NCBI GenBank assembly: GCA_040756995.1
Contig: JBFLYK010000019.1
Span: 61,222-125,221 of the forward strand
Length of the DNA: 64,000 nucleotides
Source: BP-133 sp040756995
Lineage (GTDB): Bacteria > Actinomycetota > Acidimicrobiia > IMCC26256 > BP-133
Direction of reading: 5' to 3'
Under the pieces are notes generated by a model. It was not told where the DNA came from and searched no databases. It worked only from the letters and a program-made list of their open reading frames with translations. Within the stretch, counting starts at the first letter, position 1. The number at the start of each line of letters is the position of its first letter. Below are positions 48,143 to 60,265 of the stretch, piece by piece. A program made the translations under genes and the position numbers.

Positions 48143-49243
48143 ATGGACGCCACCGCCCCCATGCCGGCGCACCGCCACGCTGTGTTCCACCAGCTGACGG
48201 TGGCCGACGTGGAGCGCATCACCGAAGACGCGGTGGCCATCACCTTCGCCGTTCCCGACGAGCTGCGCGACGAGTACGCCTACCAGCCGGGCCAGCACCT
48301 CACGGTACGCTGCGAACTGGCCGGCGACGACATCCGGCGCAACTACTCGATCTGCTCCCCGGCCACCTCGGGAACCCTTCGCATCGGCGTCAAGCGCCTG
48401 CCGGGCGGGGTGTTCTCCACCTACGCCTTCGAGCGGCTGCGGCCGGGCGACAGGCTCGACGTGATGACCCCGTCCGGTCGGTTCACCGTGCCGCTCGACC
48501 CGCAGCAGGCCAAGCACTACTGCGCCATCGCCGCCGGGAGCGGCATCACGCCCGTCCTGTCGATCCTCGCCACCGCCCTGGAGGTCGAGCCGCAGAGCCG
48601 GGTGACGCTCGTCTACGGCAACCGCACCAGCCGGTCGGTGATGTTCCTCGAGGAGCTCGAGGATCTGAAGGACCGGTACCTGGAGCGGGTCCAGCTCCTC
48701 CACATCCTCTCCCGGGAGCATCAGGAGGCCGAGCTCCTCAACGGCCGCATCGACGACGCCAAACTGAAGGTGCTGCTCGACTCGTTGATCCCGCCCGAGA
48801 CGATCGACGAGTGGTTCCTGTGCGGCCCGGCGGAGATGATCGAGACGGCCCGCACGGCGCTGCTCGATCGCGGTGTGGACGCCTCCCGGATCCACCGCGA
48901 GCTGTTCTTCACCGAAGCGGCCGCCCCCCGCCGGCCGGCCGAGGCGGCCCAGGTCACGGCCGGAACGGCGGAGGTCAGCGTTCTTCTGGACGGGCGGACG
49001 TCGACGTTCCCGCTCGCCCCCGGGGCCGAGCCGATCCTCGACGCCGCCCTGGCCGTGCGGCCCGACGCCCCCTACGCCTGCAAGAACGGGATGTGCGGCA
49101 CCTGCCGGGCCCGGGTGGTGGAAGGGACGGTGGAGATGGACCACAACTACGCCCTCGAGGACGACGAGCTGGCCGCCGGGTTCGTCCTCGCCTGCCAGGC
49201 CCACCCGACCAGCGACCGCGTGACGCTCGACTTCGACGCCTGA
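48143..49243 (+). CDS. paaE: Phenylacetyl-CoA epoxidase reductase PaaE
   Basis: A 366-residue reductase. The ferredoxin-NADP reductase-type FAD domain (RNYSICSP near residue 70) and NAD(P)H domain (AIAAGSGITPVLSI and FLCGPAEMI) are followed by a C-terminal plant-type [2Fe-2S] domain with the ligands in CKNGMCGTC and a distal CQAHP. It transfers electrons from NADPH to PaaA. It is the only canonical FAD/[2Fe-2S] diiron-enzyme reductase in the window. Confidence 0.96.
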   Translation: MDATAPMPAHRHAVFHQLTVADVERITEDAVAITFAVPDELRDEYAYQPGQHLTVRCELAGDDIRRNYSICSPATSGTLRIGVKRLPGGVFSTYAFERLRPGDRLDVMTPSGRFTVPLDPQQAKHYCAIAAGSGITPVLSILATALEVEPQSRVTLVYGNRTSRSVMFLEELEDLKDRYLERVQLLHILSREHQEAELLNGRIDDAKLKVLLDSLIPPETIDEWFLCGPAEMIETARTALLDRGVDASRIHRELFFTEAAAPRRPAEAAQVTAGTAEVSVLLDGRTSTFPLAPGAEPILDAALAVRPDAPYACKNGMCGTCRARVVEGTVEMDHNYALEDDELAAGFVLACQAHPTSDRVTLDFDA

Positions 49244-49253
49244 GGAAAGCCGG

Positions 49254-50678
49254 TCAGCGCCGCTTCGGCAGGTACAGGTCGGTGATCGTGCCTTCGAAGG
49301 CTTCGGCGGTCAGGCCGATCGTCTCCGACAGTGTGGGGTGGGGGTGGATCGTCAGGGCGACGTCGGCGGCGTCGGCGCCGAGTTCGATGGCCAGGGCCGC
49401 TTCGCTGATGAGGTCGCCGGCGTTGGGGCCGACGATGCCGCAGCCGATGAGCCGGCCGCTGCCCTCGTCGAAGAGCAGCTTGGTGAGTCCTTCCGTGCGG
49501 CCGAGCGTCAGCGACCGGCCGCTGGCCGCCCAGGGGAACGTCGCCTTGCCGTAGGCCACGCCGGCCGCCTTGGCCTCCGTCTCCGTCGTCCCGACCCAGG
49601 CCACCTCGGGATCGGTGTAGGCGACCGACGGGATGACCCGGGCGTCGAACCAGGCGTTGCGGCCGGCCGCGACCTCGGCCGCGACATGACCCTGGTGCGT
49701 CGCCTTGTGGGCCAGCATGGGCTGCCCCACGATGTCGCCGATGGCGAAGATGTGCGCCGCGCTGGTCCGCATCTGCTTGTCGACGCTGATGAAGCCCCAC
49801 TCGTCGACCTGGACGCCGGCCGTCTCGGCGCCGATGGTCCCGCCGTTGGGCCGCCGGCCGACGGCGACGAGGATCTGGTCGAACGTGTCGGTGGCCGGCG
49901 CCCCGGGCCCGTCGAGCTGCACCTCGAGCCGCCCGGCGGCGCCGTCGCCCGCGCCGTCCCGCGCCCCGGTGACCCTGGTGCCGAGATAGATGTTCTCGAC
50001 CGAAGCCCGCAGCCGGGTGGCGAGCGGCTTCACCAGATCGGGGTCGGCGCCGGGGATCAGCTGGTCGAGCAGTTCGACGACCGTGACCCGAGCGCCGAAG
50101 GCCGAGAACACCGTGCCCATCTCGAGCCCGATGATTCCGCCCCCGATGACGAGGAGCCGTTCCGGAATCCGGGACAGCTCCAGGGCACCGGTGGAGTCGA
50201 TGATCCGGGGATCGTCGCGGCGGAGGAAGGGCAGCGTCACCGCTTCCGAGCCGGCGGCGATGATGGCCTGGCGGAACGACACCGTTGACTGGGAGCCGTC
50301 CTCGGCGGTGACCGCCAGTTCGGTGGGGGAGACGAACCGGCCGGCTCCGGTCACGACCGTGACCTTGCGCTGCCGGGCGAGGCCGGAGAGGCCGCCGGTC
50401 AGGCGGGTGACCACGGCGTCCTTCCAGGCCCGGAGCTTGTCGAGATCGATGGCCGGATCTCCGAACGTCAGCCCGTGGGGCGCCATCTCCTTCGTCTCGG
50501 AGATCACCCGCGCCGCGTGCAGCAGCGCTTTGGAGGGAATGCAGCCGACGTTGAGGCAGACGCCGCCGAGCGCCGGCCAGCGCTCCACCAGCGTCACGGC
50601 CAGGCCGAGGTCGGCGGCCCGGAACGCCGCGGCGTAGCCGCCGGGCCCGGCGCCGAGGACGAGGAGTTCGGTGTCCAT
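49254..50678 (-). CDS. lpd: Dihydrolipoyl dehydrogenase (E3)
   Basis: A 474-residue flavoprotein disulfide reductase. FAD motif LGAGPGGYAAAFRAADLG, redox disulfide GGVCLNVGCIPSKALL, NAD motif VIGGGIIGLEMG, and the C-terminal catalytic His-Glu in IHPHPTLSETI. It reoxidises dihydrolipoamide of the pyruvate dehydrogenase complex. Third gene of the aceE-aceF-lpd operon, 15 bp after aceF. Its end converges on paaE with 10 bp between. Confidence 0.96.
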   Translation of the reverse strand: MDTELLVLGAGPGGYAAAFRAADLGLAVTLVERWPALGGVCLNVGCIPSKALLHAARVISETKEMAPHGLTFGDPAIDLDKLRAWKDAVVTRLTGGLSGLARQRKVTVVTGAGRFVSPTELAVTAEDGSQSTVSFRQAIIAAGSEAVTLPFLRRDDPRIIDSTGALELSRIPERLLVIGGGIIGLEMGTVFSAFGARVTVVELLDQLIPGADPDLVKPLATRLRASVENIYLGTRVTGARDGAGDGAAGRLEVQLDGPGAPATDTFDQILVAVGRRPNGGTIGAETAGVQVDEWGFISVDKQMRTSAAHIFAIGDIVGQPMLAHKATHQGHVAAEVAAGRNAWFDARVIPSVAYTDPEVAWVGTTETEAKAAGVAYGKATFPWAASGRSLTLGRTEGLTKLLFDEGSGRLIGCGIVGPNAGDLISEAALAIELGADAADVALTIHPHPTLSETIGLTAEAFEGTITDLYLPKRR

Positions 50679-50693
50679 GCCGCGCCCCCTCCG

Positions 50694-51971
50694 TTACAGC
50701 ACCAGCCGGCGCACGTCTTCGAGGATGTGGCAGACATGGCGCAGGAAGCGGGCGGCCAGGGCGCCGTCGATGACCCGGTGGTCGTACGACACCGACAGGG
50801 GCAGGATGAGCCGGGGCCGGAACGCCTCGCCGTCCCACACCGGCGCCGTCTTCGACCGGACCACCCCCAGGATCGCCACCTCCGGCGCGTTGACGATCGG
50901 CGTGAAGTGCGTGCCGCCGATGCCCCCCAGGCTGGAGATCGTGAACGTGCCACCGGACATGTCGGCGGGGGAGAGCTTGCCCTCCCGGGCCCGGGCCGAC
51001 ACCGTTCCCAGCTCGCGGGACAGTTCGGCCACGCCCTTGCGGTCGACGTCGCGCAGGACGGGCACCACGAGCCCGCCCGGCGTGTCGACGGCCACGCCGA
51101 GGTGGTAGTAGCGCTTGAGCACCAGGCTCTCGCCGTCCGCCGACAGCGAACTGTTGAAGGTCGGGAACTGCTGCAGCGCCGACACCGACGCCTTGAGCAG
51201 GAACGACAACAGCGTCACCCGGTAGCCCTCGGCGCGGGCGTCGACGTCGAGCTCCGGGCGGAAGGCGTCGAGGTCGGTGATGTCGGCCTCGTCGGCGTGG
51301 GTCACGTGGGGGACGTTGAGCCACGAGGCGTGCAACCGCGGCCCGGAGATGCGGGCGATGCGGGACAGCGGCTGGGTCTCGATCGGCCCGAAACTGCCGA
51401 AGTCGACGGCCGGGATCGGCGGGATCCCGGCTCCCGCCCCCGGAGCCGCCGCCGGAGCCGGCGCCCCGGCCGGGCCCTGCACGAAGGCCAGCAGGTCCTC
51501 CTTGGTGATGCGGCCCTTCGGGCCTGTGCCCGGCACGGCGGTGAGATCGACCCCGAGCTCGCGGGCGAGCCGGCGGACGCCGGGCCCGGCATGGGCGCCG
51601 GCCACCGCGTCGCCGTCCCGGCCGGGGGGCGGCGGAGGCGGCGCTTCCACGGCCGGCTGCGACTCCGGCTCGGGCTCCTGCTGGCCCACCAGGCTCGGCG
51701 GTTGGCGCAGCGCGCCGTCACCCGGTTGCAGGACGGCGATCGCCGATCCCTCACTGACCCGGTCGCCGACGTTGACCAGTACCGACGCCACCGTCCCGGG
51801 ACCGGGAGCGGGGATGTCCATGGTGGCCTTGTCCGACTCCAGCGTGACCAGCGGGTCGTCGGTGTTCACCGCGTCGCCCGGTGCCACGAGCACCTCGATG
51901 ACCGGAACGTCGCGGTAGTCGCCGATGTCCGGGACCCGGACCTCGATCGTGCCCTGCTCCGTCGTGACCAT
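50694..51971 (-). CDS. aceF: Dihydrolipoamide acetyltransferase (pyruvate dehydrogenase E2)
   Basis: A 425-residue E2 with a single lipoyl domain (residues 1-80, lysine in LESDKATMDIP), a Pro/Ala linker, a peripheral-subunit-binding domain (RRLARELGVDLTAVPGTGP) and an acyltransferase domain with the catalytic SYDHRVIDGALAARF. E. coli AceF has three lipoyl domains; one is usual in actinobacteria. The ATG at 51971 is chosen because it begins the lipoyl domain; an upstream extension of the frame is antisense to aceE. It starts 13 bp after the aceE stop. Confidence 0.95.
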   Translation of the reverse strand: MVTTEQGTIEVRVPDIGDYRDVPVIEVLVAPGDAVNTDDPLVTLESDKATMDIPAPGPGTVASVLVNVGDRVSEGSAIAVLQPGDGALRQPPSLVGQQEPEPESQPAVEAPPPPPPGRDGDAVAGAHAGPGVRRLARELGVDLTAVPGTGPKGRITKEDLLAFVQGPAGAPAPAAAPGAGAGIPPIPAVDFGSFGPIETQPLSRIARISGPRLHASWLNVPHVTHADEADITDLDAFRPELDVDARAEGYRVTLLSFLLKASVSALQQFPTFNSSLSADGESLVLKRYYHLGVAVDTPGGLVVPVLRDVDRKGVAELSRELGTVSARAREGKLSPADMSGGTFTISSLGGIGGTHFTPIVNAPEVAILGVVRSKTAPVWDGEAFRPRLILPLSVSYDHRVIDGALAARFLRHVCHILEDVRRLVL

Positions 51972-51984
51972 CACCGCACCCCCT

Positions 51985-54642
<2,658 letters not shown>

Positions 54643-54688
54643 GTCGCCTCCTCACGCATCGGGCCGGTTAGAGCGGCACCGCCACGCT

Positions 54689-54726
54689 AGACGTCCAGAA
54701 GCTTAACAAAAATGATACGGACGTCT
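54689..54726. promoter_or_regulatory. Inverted repeat in the aceE promoter region
   Basis: AGACGTCC (54689-54696) and GGACGTCT (54719-54726) are exact inverted repeats 22 bp apart, flanking an AT-rich AAGCTTAACAAAAATGATAC segment 45-85 bp upstream of aceE. The spacing places both half-sites on the same face of the helix. Likely a promoter and operator for the pyruvate dehydrogenase operon or the divergent small gene. Confidence 0.45.
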
Positions 54727-54792
54727 TCGCTCTGTTTGGAGTCAGTCTGGGGTCCCCGGGTATCACGGGAGGAGACGAAAGCCTGGAGGTCG

Positions 54793-54981
54793 ATGATGGG
54801 GACGATGGACAACATGAAGAACAAGGCCAAGGAGGCCGCCGGTCAGCACGGCGACAAGGTCGATCAGGGTCTCGACAAGGCGGCTGAGAAGGCGAAGGAG
54901 AGGAGCGGCGGGAAGCACGACGACAAGATCGATCGGGGCGTCGAGCGCGGGAAGCAGGAATTCGAGGAGTTCGGCCGATGA
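54793..54981 (+). CDS. MT0933-like antitoxin-family small protein
   Basis: A 62-residue, highly charged helical protein: MDNMKNKAKEAAGQHGDKVD, then QGLDKAAEKAKERSGG and KIDRGVERGKQEFEEF. The repeating KAKEAA/DKVDQGLDKA pattern matches the MT0933-like (CsbD-like) antitoxin family of actinobacteria, though no toxin partner is recognised. The ATG at 54793 is followed by another at 54796. It overlaps the downstream lipoprotein gene (ATGA). Confidence 0.8.
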   Translation: MMGTMDNMKNKAKEAAGQHGDKVDQGLDKAAEKAKERSGGKHDDKIDRGVERGKQEFEEFGR

Positions 54982-55136
54982 TCAAGAAACTGATGGCCGC
55001 GCTGCTGGCCGGAGGGATGCTCTTCGGCGGCATCGCCTGTGACGACAACAACACCGCCAGTAAGGGAAAGATCGACGAGGACGACACCCGGGTCGGCCCG
55101 GGCGACGGCCAGGACGAGTACGGTCCCGGCCGGTAG
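54978..55136 (+). CDS. Small lipoprotein (52 aa)
   Basis: A 52-residue protein whose N-terminus MIKKLMAALLAGGMLFGGIA ends in the lipobox GIAC, so signal peptidase II cleavage and lipid anchoring are expected. The mature part is a short acidic tail, DDNNTASKGKIDEDD then GPGDGQDEYGPGR. It overlaps the preceding gene by 4 bp, implying coupling. No family recognised. Confidence 0.65.
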   Translation: MIKKLMAALLAGGMLFGGIACDDNNTASKGKIDEDDTRVGPGDGQDEYGPGR

Positions 55137-55280
55137 GCGTCCGCCGGCAACGGTCCAGCGCCCGCCTTGTTCAGGGGTCACCGCCAGTGGTTGCTTACGC
55201 AACGGCCCGATCTGGCGGCGGGCGCCGTCGCCGACAAGGATGGTGACGCCCGGCTGACGAGGGGCGGAAGGACCGTGCAC

Positions 55281-56510
55281 ATGCCCAGAGCCCGTTATGG
55301 AATCGTGCTGGCCGCCGTGGCGGCGCTGGCGGGTATCAGCGTCGTGCGGTTCGTGGCCGGATCGGAGGCGGCCACCGACCGGGCCGATCTGGCGGCGGCC
55401 AACGGCGCCGCCGGTGAGGCGGGCCGGTCCGACGAGTCCGACGTCGCCCCGGCGCCGGCCGTCACGGTCGACACAGACACGGCCGGTGCCGTCCCGTCGG
55501 ACCGTCCGGTGGTCGTTCGTCTGGCCAACGGGACACTGACCGCGGTGGCGGTCGAGGATGGGCAGGGCCAGCCGCTGGCCGGCGAGCTGGCGGCCGACGG
55601 CGTCACGTGGCAGAGCAGTGAGCCGCCCGTCCCCCTGACGCCCTACAAGGTGCTGGTCACGGCGGTGGCGGCGGACCAGCGGCCGTTCGAGCAGACCCTC
55701 GATGTGACGTCTGGCCCGCCGAGTGCGGTGTTGCAGGCCACGCTGTCGCCGATCGACGGTGAGGTCGTCGGGATCGGGATGCCGGCCGTCGTGGCCTTGA
55801 ACCGGTCGGTGGCCGCCGCCGACAGACCGGCGGTCGAGCAGCGGCTCTCCGTGACCACCAACCCGCCCGTCGAGGGCGACTGGCGCTGGATCACGCCGGC
55901 CCGGGTGCACTGGCGCCCGGCGACGTACTGGCAGCCGGGCACCGAGGTCAGCGTCCGCAGCGACCTGCGGGGCCTGAAGGTCGGCGGCGCCTGGGGAGCG
56001 GACACCGAGCGGACCATCCGGTTCCGGATCGGCCCGGCGCACGTGAGCACGGTCGACGTCGCCACCCACCAGATGACCGTGAAAGAGAACGGCCAGGTGG
56101 TGAAGGTGATGCCGGCCAGCATGGGCCAACCCAAGTGGCCCACCCACCACGGAATCCACCTGGTGCTCGAGAAATCGCGCCAGGTGACCATGGACTCGTC
56201 GACGATCGGCATTCCCCGCAACGGGCCCGGCGGCTACTACCGCAAGGTCGCCTGGGCGACGCGCCTCACATACAGCGGCGAGTTCGTCCACGCCGCGCCG
56301 TGGTCGCAGTGGGCCCAAGGCAAACGGAACGTGTCGCACGGGTGCATCAACGTGAGCACCGCCAACGCCAAGTGGTTCTACGACTTCTCCCAGCGGGGCG
56401 ACATCGTCGAGGTCGTCAACTCGCCCAAGAAGCCGAAGCTGTACGACCCCGGGACGTCGGACTGGAACATCCCCTGGGAGCAGTGGAAGGTGGGCGACAC
56501 CGCCGCCTGA
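55281..56510 (+). CDS. L,D-transpeptidase (YkuD family) with Ig-like domains
   Basis: A 409-residue envelope enzyme. An N-terminal membrane helix (YGIVLAAVAALAGISVVRFV), a Thr/Ala-rich linker, two Ig-like domains as in mycobacterial LdtMt2, then the YkuD catalytic domain with HHGIHLVLEKSRQ and RNVSHGCINVST, catalytic Cys near residue 355. The C-terminal tail SDWNIPWEQWKVGD fits the family. It forms 3-3 crosslinks in peptidoglycan. The ATG at 55281 has GGAAGGA eight bases upstream. Confidence 0.94.
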   Translation: MPRARYGIVLAAVAALAGISVVRFVAGSEAATDRADLAAANGAAGEAGRSDESDVAPAPAVTVDTDTAGAVPSDRPVVVRLANGTLTAVAVEDGQGQPLAGELAADGVTWQSSEPPVPLTPYKVLVTAVAADQRPFEQTLDVTSGPPSAVLQATLSPIDGEVVGIGMPAVVALNRSVAAADRPAVEQRLSVTTNPPVEGDWRWITPARVHWRPATYWQPGTEVSVRSDLRGLKVGGAWGADTERTIRFRIGPAHVSTVDVATHQMTVKENGQVVKVMPASMGQPKWPTHHGIHLVLEKSRQVTMDSSTIGIPRNGPGGYYRKVAWATRLTYSGEFVHAAPWSQWAQGKRNVSHGCINVSTANAKWFYDFSQRGDIVEVVNSPKKPKLYDPGTSDWNIPWEQWKVGDTAA

Positions 56511-56560
56511 GCCCGGCTGCGGGGCGGCTGCGGGCGGTGCGGGGCCGAGCCCCGCGCCGG

Positions 56561-58093
56561 TCAGAAGGGGAGGTTGCTGGTCAGCGCGGCCACGACCCGG
56601 TCCTGCACCGCCTGGGCGTGCGGCCAGCCGAACTGGCCGTTGAAGATCAGCGCGAACCGCCTCGTGGGGTCACGGGCGATGCGGCCGACCATGGCGGCAC
56701 AGCCGTTGATCCAGCCGGTCTTGGCCGCCAGCCGGATCTCGGCTGGGGAACCGACGTAGCGCTTGGCCAGTGTGCCGGTGCGGCCGGCGATCGCCAGGCC
56801 CGAGTCGAGCACGCTGAACCGTGGCTTGCGGGAGAGGTCGAGCGCCCCGAGCAGGGCCCGGCAGGTGGCCCGGTTCCCGGTGTCGAGGCCGGAGCCGTCG
56901 TTCAGGTGGACGCCGTCGACCGGCACGCCGAGCCGCCCCAGCTCCTGGACGACCCGGGCGGTTCCGCCGGCGGTGAGGCCGGGGCCGCCGAAGTGGCGGT
57001 CGAGCTCCTTGACCAGCATCTCGGCCACGTAGTTGTCGCTCGACCGCAGCATGGCAGCCACGATCTCGCCCAGCGGCGCGGACCGCACGCTGGCGATCAC
57101 GACGGCGTCGGACGGGGCGGTACCGCCGGCCGTGGGCCCGGGGAGCGAGACGCCCCGGTCGGTCAGCAGCCGGCCGAGGGCATTGGCGGCGCTGATCGCC
57201 GGGTCGGGGGCCACCTTCTGGTTCGCACCCCAGCTCGCCAGGCCTTCGTTGACGGTGAGCGCGCCCAGCGAGCCGACCTCGGCCTCGGTGACATAGGACG
57301 GCTTCCAGGTCGGCACCGAGCGCTGCGGCGGATAGCGGGACTCGTCGGTGCGGAGGCCGGCGGGGATCGACCGCACGCCCATGGCCACGAGCTCGTCGGC
57401 CAGGACGGTGAGTGGCGTGACCGCCGTGTCGGCGGTGCGGGGCTTGGTGGTCAGCCAGGCGGCGTAGTCCGGGGTGACGAGTAAGGGATCTCCACCGCCC
57501 ACGAGCCAGGCGTCGTGGAGGACACCGTCCTGGGCCGGCGCGGGGGCGACCACCCTCGTTTCGAACCGGAAGTCGGATCCCAGGCGGGAGATCACGGCGG
57601 CGGCCACGAGAACCTTCTGGCTCGACGCCGGAACGAAGGCGGTGCCGGAGTTGAGGTCGAACAGCGTCTTGAGAGCGCCGGTGTCGTCCTCGACGATCAG
57701 GCAGCCGTTCACGCCGGCCATCGCCTGCTGCAAGGCGGCGGTCAGCGTGACGGGAACGGGCGGCGGGGCTGGCTCCCGGGTCGCCGGCGGCTGGGACTCC
57801 GCCGCCGCCGCCGTGCTGGGCGGTGCCGGCGGCACCGTCACAGCGGTGGTCGACGTCGAGCTGCTGACGGGCTCCGGCGGGGGAGCGGCGATCGTCGTCT
57901 CTGTCGGGGGCGGCGTGGCCGGCGGTGGCACGACCACCTGCCGGACGGCCGCGGCGCTCGTTGTCTTGTCCCCGCCATCGGAGCGGCCGGCGACAACGGC
58001 GATCGCCGACGCCGCGACGATCGTGGCCAACGCGGCCACGATGCCCGGCTTCCGCCACCAACCGTTGCCCCCGCCGCCGGGCTGCTTCGTCAT
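56561..58093 (-). CDS. dacB: D-alanyl-D-alanine carboxypeptidase/endopeptidase (PBP4/DacB family)
   Basis: A 510-residue penicillin-binding protein. A membrane anchor at residues 18-36, a Thr/Pro-rich linker to about residue 112, then the catalytic triad motifs S157-S-Q-K160, SDN in MLRSSDNYVAEM and KTG in LAAKTGWINGC. An insert domain between SxxK and SxN is typical of PBP4. It trims peptidoglycan side chains outside the membrane. The ATG at 58093 is chosen, with GGAG before it. Convergent with the L,D-transpeptidase gene. Confidence 0.93.
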   Translation of the reverse strand: MTKQPGGGGNGWWRKPGIVAALATIVAASAIAVVAGRSDGGDKTTSAAAVRQVVVPPPATPPPTETTIAAPPPEPVSSSTSTTAVTVPPAPPSTAAAAESQPPATREPAPPPVPVTLTAALQQAMAGVNGCLIVEDDTGALKTLFDLNSGTAFVPASSQKVLVAAAVISRLGSDFRFETRVVAPAPAQDGVLHDAWLVGGGDPLLVTPDYAAWLTTKPRTADTAVTPLTVLADELVAMGVRSIPAGLRTDESRYPPQRSVPTWKPSYVTEAEVGSLGALTVNEGLASWGANQKVAPDPAISAANALGRLLTDRGVSLPGPTAGGTAPSDAVVIASVRSAPLGEIVAAMLRSSDNYVAEMLVKELDRHFGGPGLTAGGTARVVQELGRLGVPVDGVHLNDGSGLDTGNRATCRALLGALDLSRKPRFSVLDSGLAIAGRTGTLAKRYVGSPAEIRLAAKTGWINGCAAMVGRIARDPTRRFALIFNGQFGWPHAQAVQDRVVAALTSNLPF

Positions 58094-58282
58094 CACCGGC
58101 TCCACAGGGGCAAACGGTATTGCCCACGGAGCCCAAAAGGGGAGACCCCTCGACAGAGTTGCCCCACCCTTCTCACGCTGCCCTCAGAAATTTTGATTGG
58201 TTTCCAGAGCCTGCCAGGCTGCCACCCGTGACGTTGCCTTTCGCACCTGCCTCATTACCTTTGTCATGATCGGGAGGGCAGT

Positions 58283-59575
58283 GTGGGCGAGGAGGTTGGC
58301 GTGGCCGACAGTTACACCGTCATCGACAATCGAACGGGGAAGAGCGTTGAGATCCCCATCGAGAACGGGGGCATCTCGGCGCGTGCTCTGCGGGAGCTGG
58401 ATCCGAACATCTTCGTGTACGACCCGGCCTTCCTGCAGACGGCGGCCTGCAAGAGCTCGATCACGTACCTCGACGGTGACAACGGGATCCTCCGCTACCG
58501 GGGCTATCCCATCCAGGAGCTCGCCGAGCAGTCCAGCTATCTCGAGGTTGCGTACCTGATCATCCACGGCGAGCTCCCGTCCCGGGCGGAGTTCGAGAAG
58601 TGGACGCACGACATCACGTTCCATACCTATGTCCACGAGAACGTACGGAAGCGGTTCATGGACGGCTTCCACCACGACGCCCACCCGATGGGCATCCTCG
58701 TGGCCACGGTCGGAGCCCTGTCGACCTTCTATCCCGAGGCGAAGAACATCGCCGACCCCGAGGTGCGCATGCGCCAGGTCGTGCGGCTCATCGCCAAGAT
58801 GCCGACCCTGGCCGCCTTCGCCCATCGCTTCTCCGTCGGGCTGCCGTTCGTCTTCCCCGACAACTCCCTCGACTTCCCGTCGAACTTCCTGTCGATGATG
58901 TGGAAGATCGCCGAGCCCCGCTACGAGGCCGACCCCATCCTGGCCCGGGCGCTCGACCAGCTCTTCATCCTCCACGCCGATCACGAGCAGAACTGCTCCA
59001 CGACCGCGATGCGGGTCGTCGGCTCGGCCCACGCCGATCCCTACTCGTCGACCGCCGCCGCCTGCGCCGCTCTCTACGGCCCCCTCCACGGTGGCGCCAA
59101 CGAGGCGGTCGTCCGGATGCTGGCCGAGATCGGCTCGCTGGAGAACATCGGGCCCTACGTCGCCGCCGTGAAGGAGGGCAAGGCCCGGCTGATGGGCTTC
59201 GGGCACCGGGTCTACAAGAGCTACGACCCCCGGGCCCGCATCATCAAGGCCACGGCCGACAAGGTCTTCGAGGTCACCGGCCGGAACCCGCTCCTCGACA
59301 TCGCCCTCAAGCTCGAAGAGATCGCCCTGGCCGACGACTACTTCATCTCCCGCAAGCTCTACCCCAACGTCGACTTCTACTCGGGGCTCATCTACCAGGC
59401 GATGGGCTTCCCGGTCGACATGTTCCCGGTGCTCTTCGCCATCCCCCGCACGGCGGGGTGGGTGGCGCACTGGCTCGAGCTGCTTGGTGATCCGGAGCAG
59501 AAGATCTCCCGGCCCCGCCAGCTCTACATCGGCCCCGAGGAGCGGCCCTACGTCCCGATCAGGGACCGCAACTAG
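58283..59575 (+). CDS. gltA: Citrate synthase
   Basis: A 430-residue type II-like citrate synthase: HADHEQNCSTTAMRVVGSA and GPLHGGANEAVVRML contain the catalytic histidines, and YPNVDFYSG the catalytic aspartate. RARLMGFGHRVYKSYDPRA is the conserved oxaloacetate-binding stretch. It condenses acetyl-CoA from the nearby pyruvate dehydrogenase operon with oxaloacetate. The GTG start has GGGAGGGCA in front; an internal GTG seven codons later is less likely. Confidence 0.96.
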   Translation: MGEEVGVADSYTVIDNRTGKSVEIPIENGGISARALRELDPNIFVYDPAFLQTAACKSSITYLDGDNGILRYRGYPIQELAEQSSYLEVAYLIIHGELPSRAEFEKWTHDITFHTYVHENVRKRFMDGFHHDAHPMGILVATVGALSTFYPEAKNIADPEVRMRQVVRLIAKMPTLAAFAHRFSVGLPFVFPDNSLDFPSNFLSMMWKIAEPRYEADPILARALDQLFILHADHEQNCSTTAMRVVGSAHADPYSSTAAACAALYGPLHGGANEAVVRMLAEIGSLENIGPYVAAVKEGKARLMGFGHRVYKSYDPRARIIKATADKVFEVTGRNPLLDIALKLEEIALADDYFISRKLYPNVDFYSGLIYQAMGFPVDMFPVLFAIPRTAGWVAHWLELLGDPEQKISRPRQLYIGPEERPYVPIRDRN

Positions 59576-59587
59576 GGAGACGGGCGA

Positions 59588-60169
59588 CTAGGAGGCGGGG
59601 GCTTCGAGGTGTAGGTCGGTCTCGTCCTCGAGCCTGAGGTCTTCGGCCGGAGCGGCCGTCAGGACCGGCACGGAACCTTCCGGCGGGTCGGCCCGTTCCA
59701 GCATGTAGCCCCGCGACCGCACCGTGCGGATCGCCAGACCGAGTGGCGCCAGCCGCCGCCGAAGGCGCAGGACGTGGACGTCGAGGACGTTGCGGCCGGG
59801 GGCGCTTCCGGGCCACACCGACCGGCGAAGGGTGTCACGTCCGACCACGGCACCGAATCGGACCACGAGGGCGTCGGCCAGCCGGGCCTCGACCGGCGGC
59901 AGCGACACCCATCCCGACCCGAAGCGCAGGACACCGTGGGCGTCGATCTCGGGCACCGTCCGCACGTGGGCCTTGCTGCGGATCAGGAGGCCGTCGATGC
60001 GGGCCCGCAGATCGGACTCCGACGCCGGCAGCCGGATCCAGTCCTCCAGGCAGTCGAGGGTCTCCGGCGGCGGGCCGTCGTCGATCAGCAGCAGCCGGGG
60101 GATGTGCCGCTCAGCCAGACGTGTGCGCTGCTCCGATTCGCTGGGCCACCGCACCAACATCACGTCCAC
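59588..60169 (-). CDS. OmpR-type winged-helix protein with degenerate receiver
   Basis: A 193-residue protein. The last 120 residues carry an OmpR/PhoB winged helix (VVGRDTLRRSVWPG, NVLDVHVLRLRRRLAPLGLAIRTVRSRGYMLE), while the first 70 are a shortened receiver-like domain without an evident phospho-acceptor aspartate. It may act as a phosphorylation-independent response regulator. It converges on citrate synthase with 12 bp between and has no histidine kinase nearby. Confidence 0.82.
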   Translation of the reverse strand: MDVMLVRWPSESEQRTRLAERHIPRLLLIDDGPPPETLDCLEDWIRLPASESDLRARIDGLLIRSKAHVRTVPEIDAHGVLRFGSGWVSLPPVEARLADALVVRFGAVVGRDTLRRSVWPGSAPGRNVLDVHVLRLRRRLAPLGLAIRTVRSRGYMLERADPPEGSVPVLTAAPAEDLRLEDETDLHLEAPAS

Positions 60170-60265
60170 GACAGCAAACGGTAAGAGTGGATCGTTGCCG
60201 ATCTGTTTCGACGCTGTGAACCCTGTCGTACGCGCCGCGCACGAAGCGCGCGGGGCGTGCCCGGG

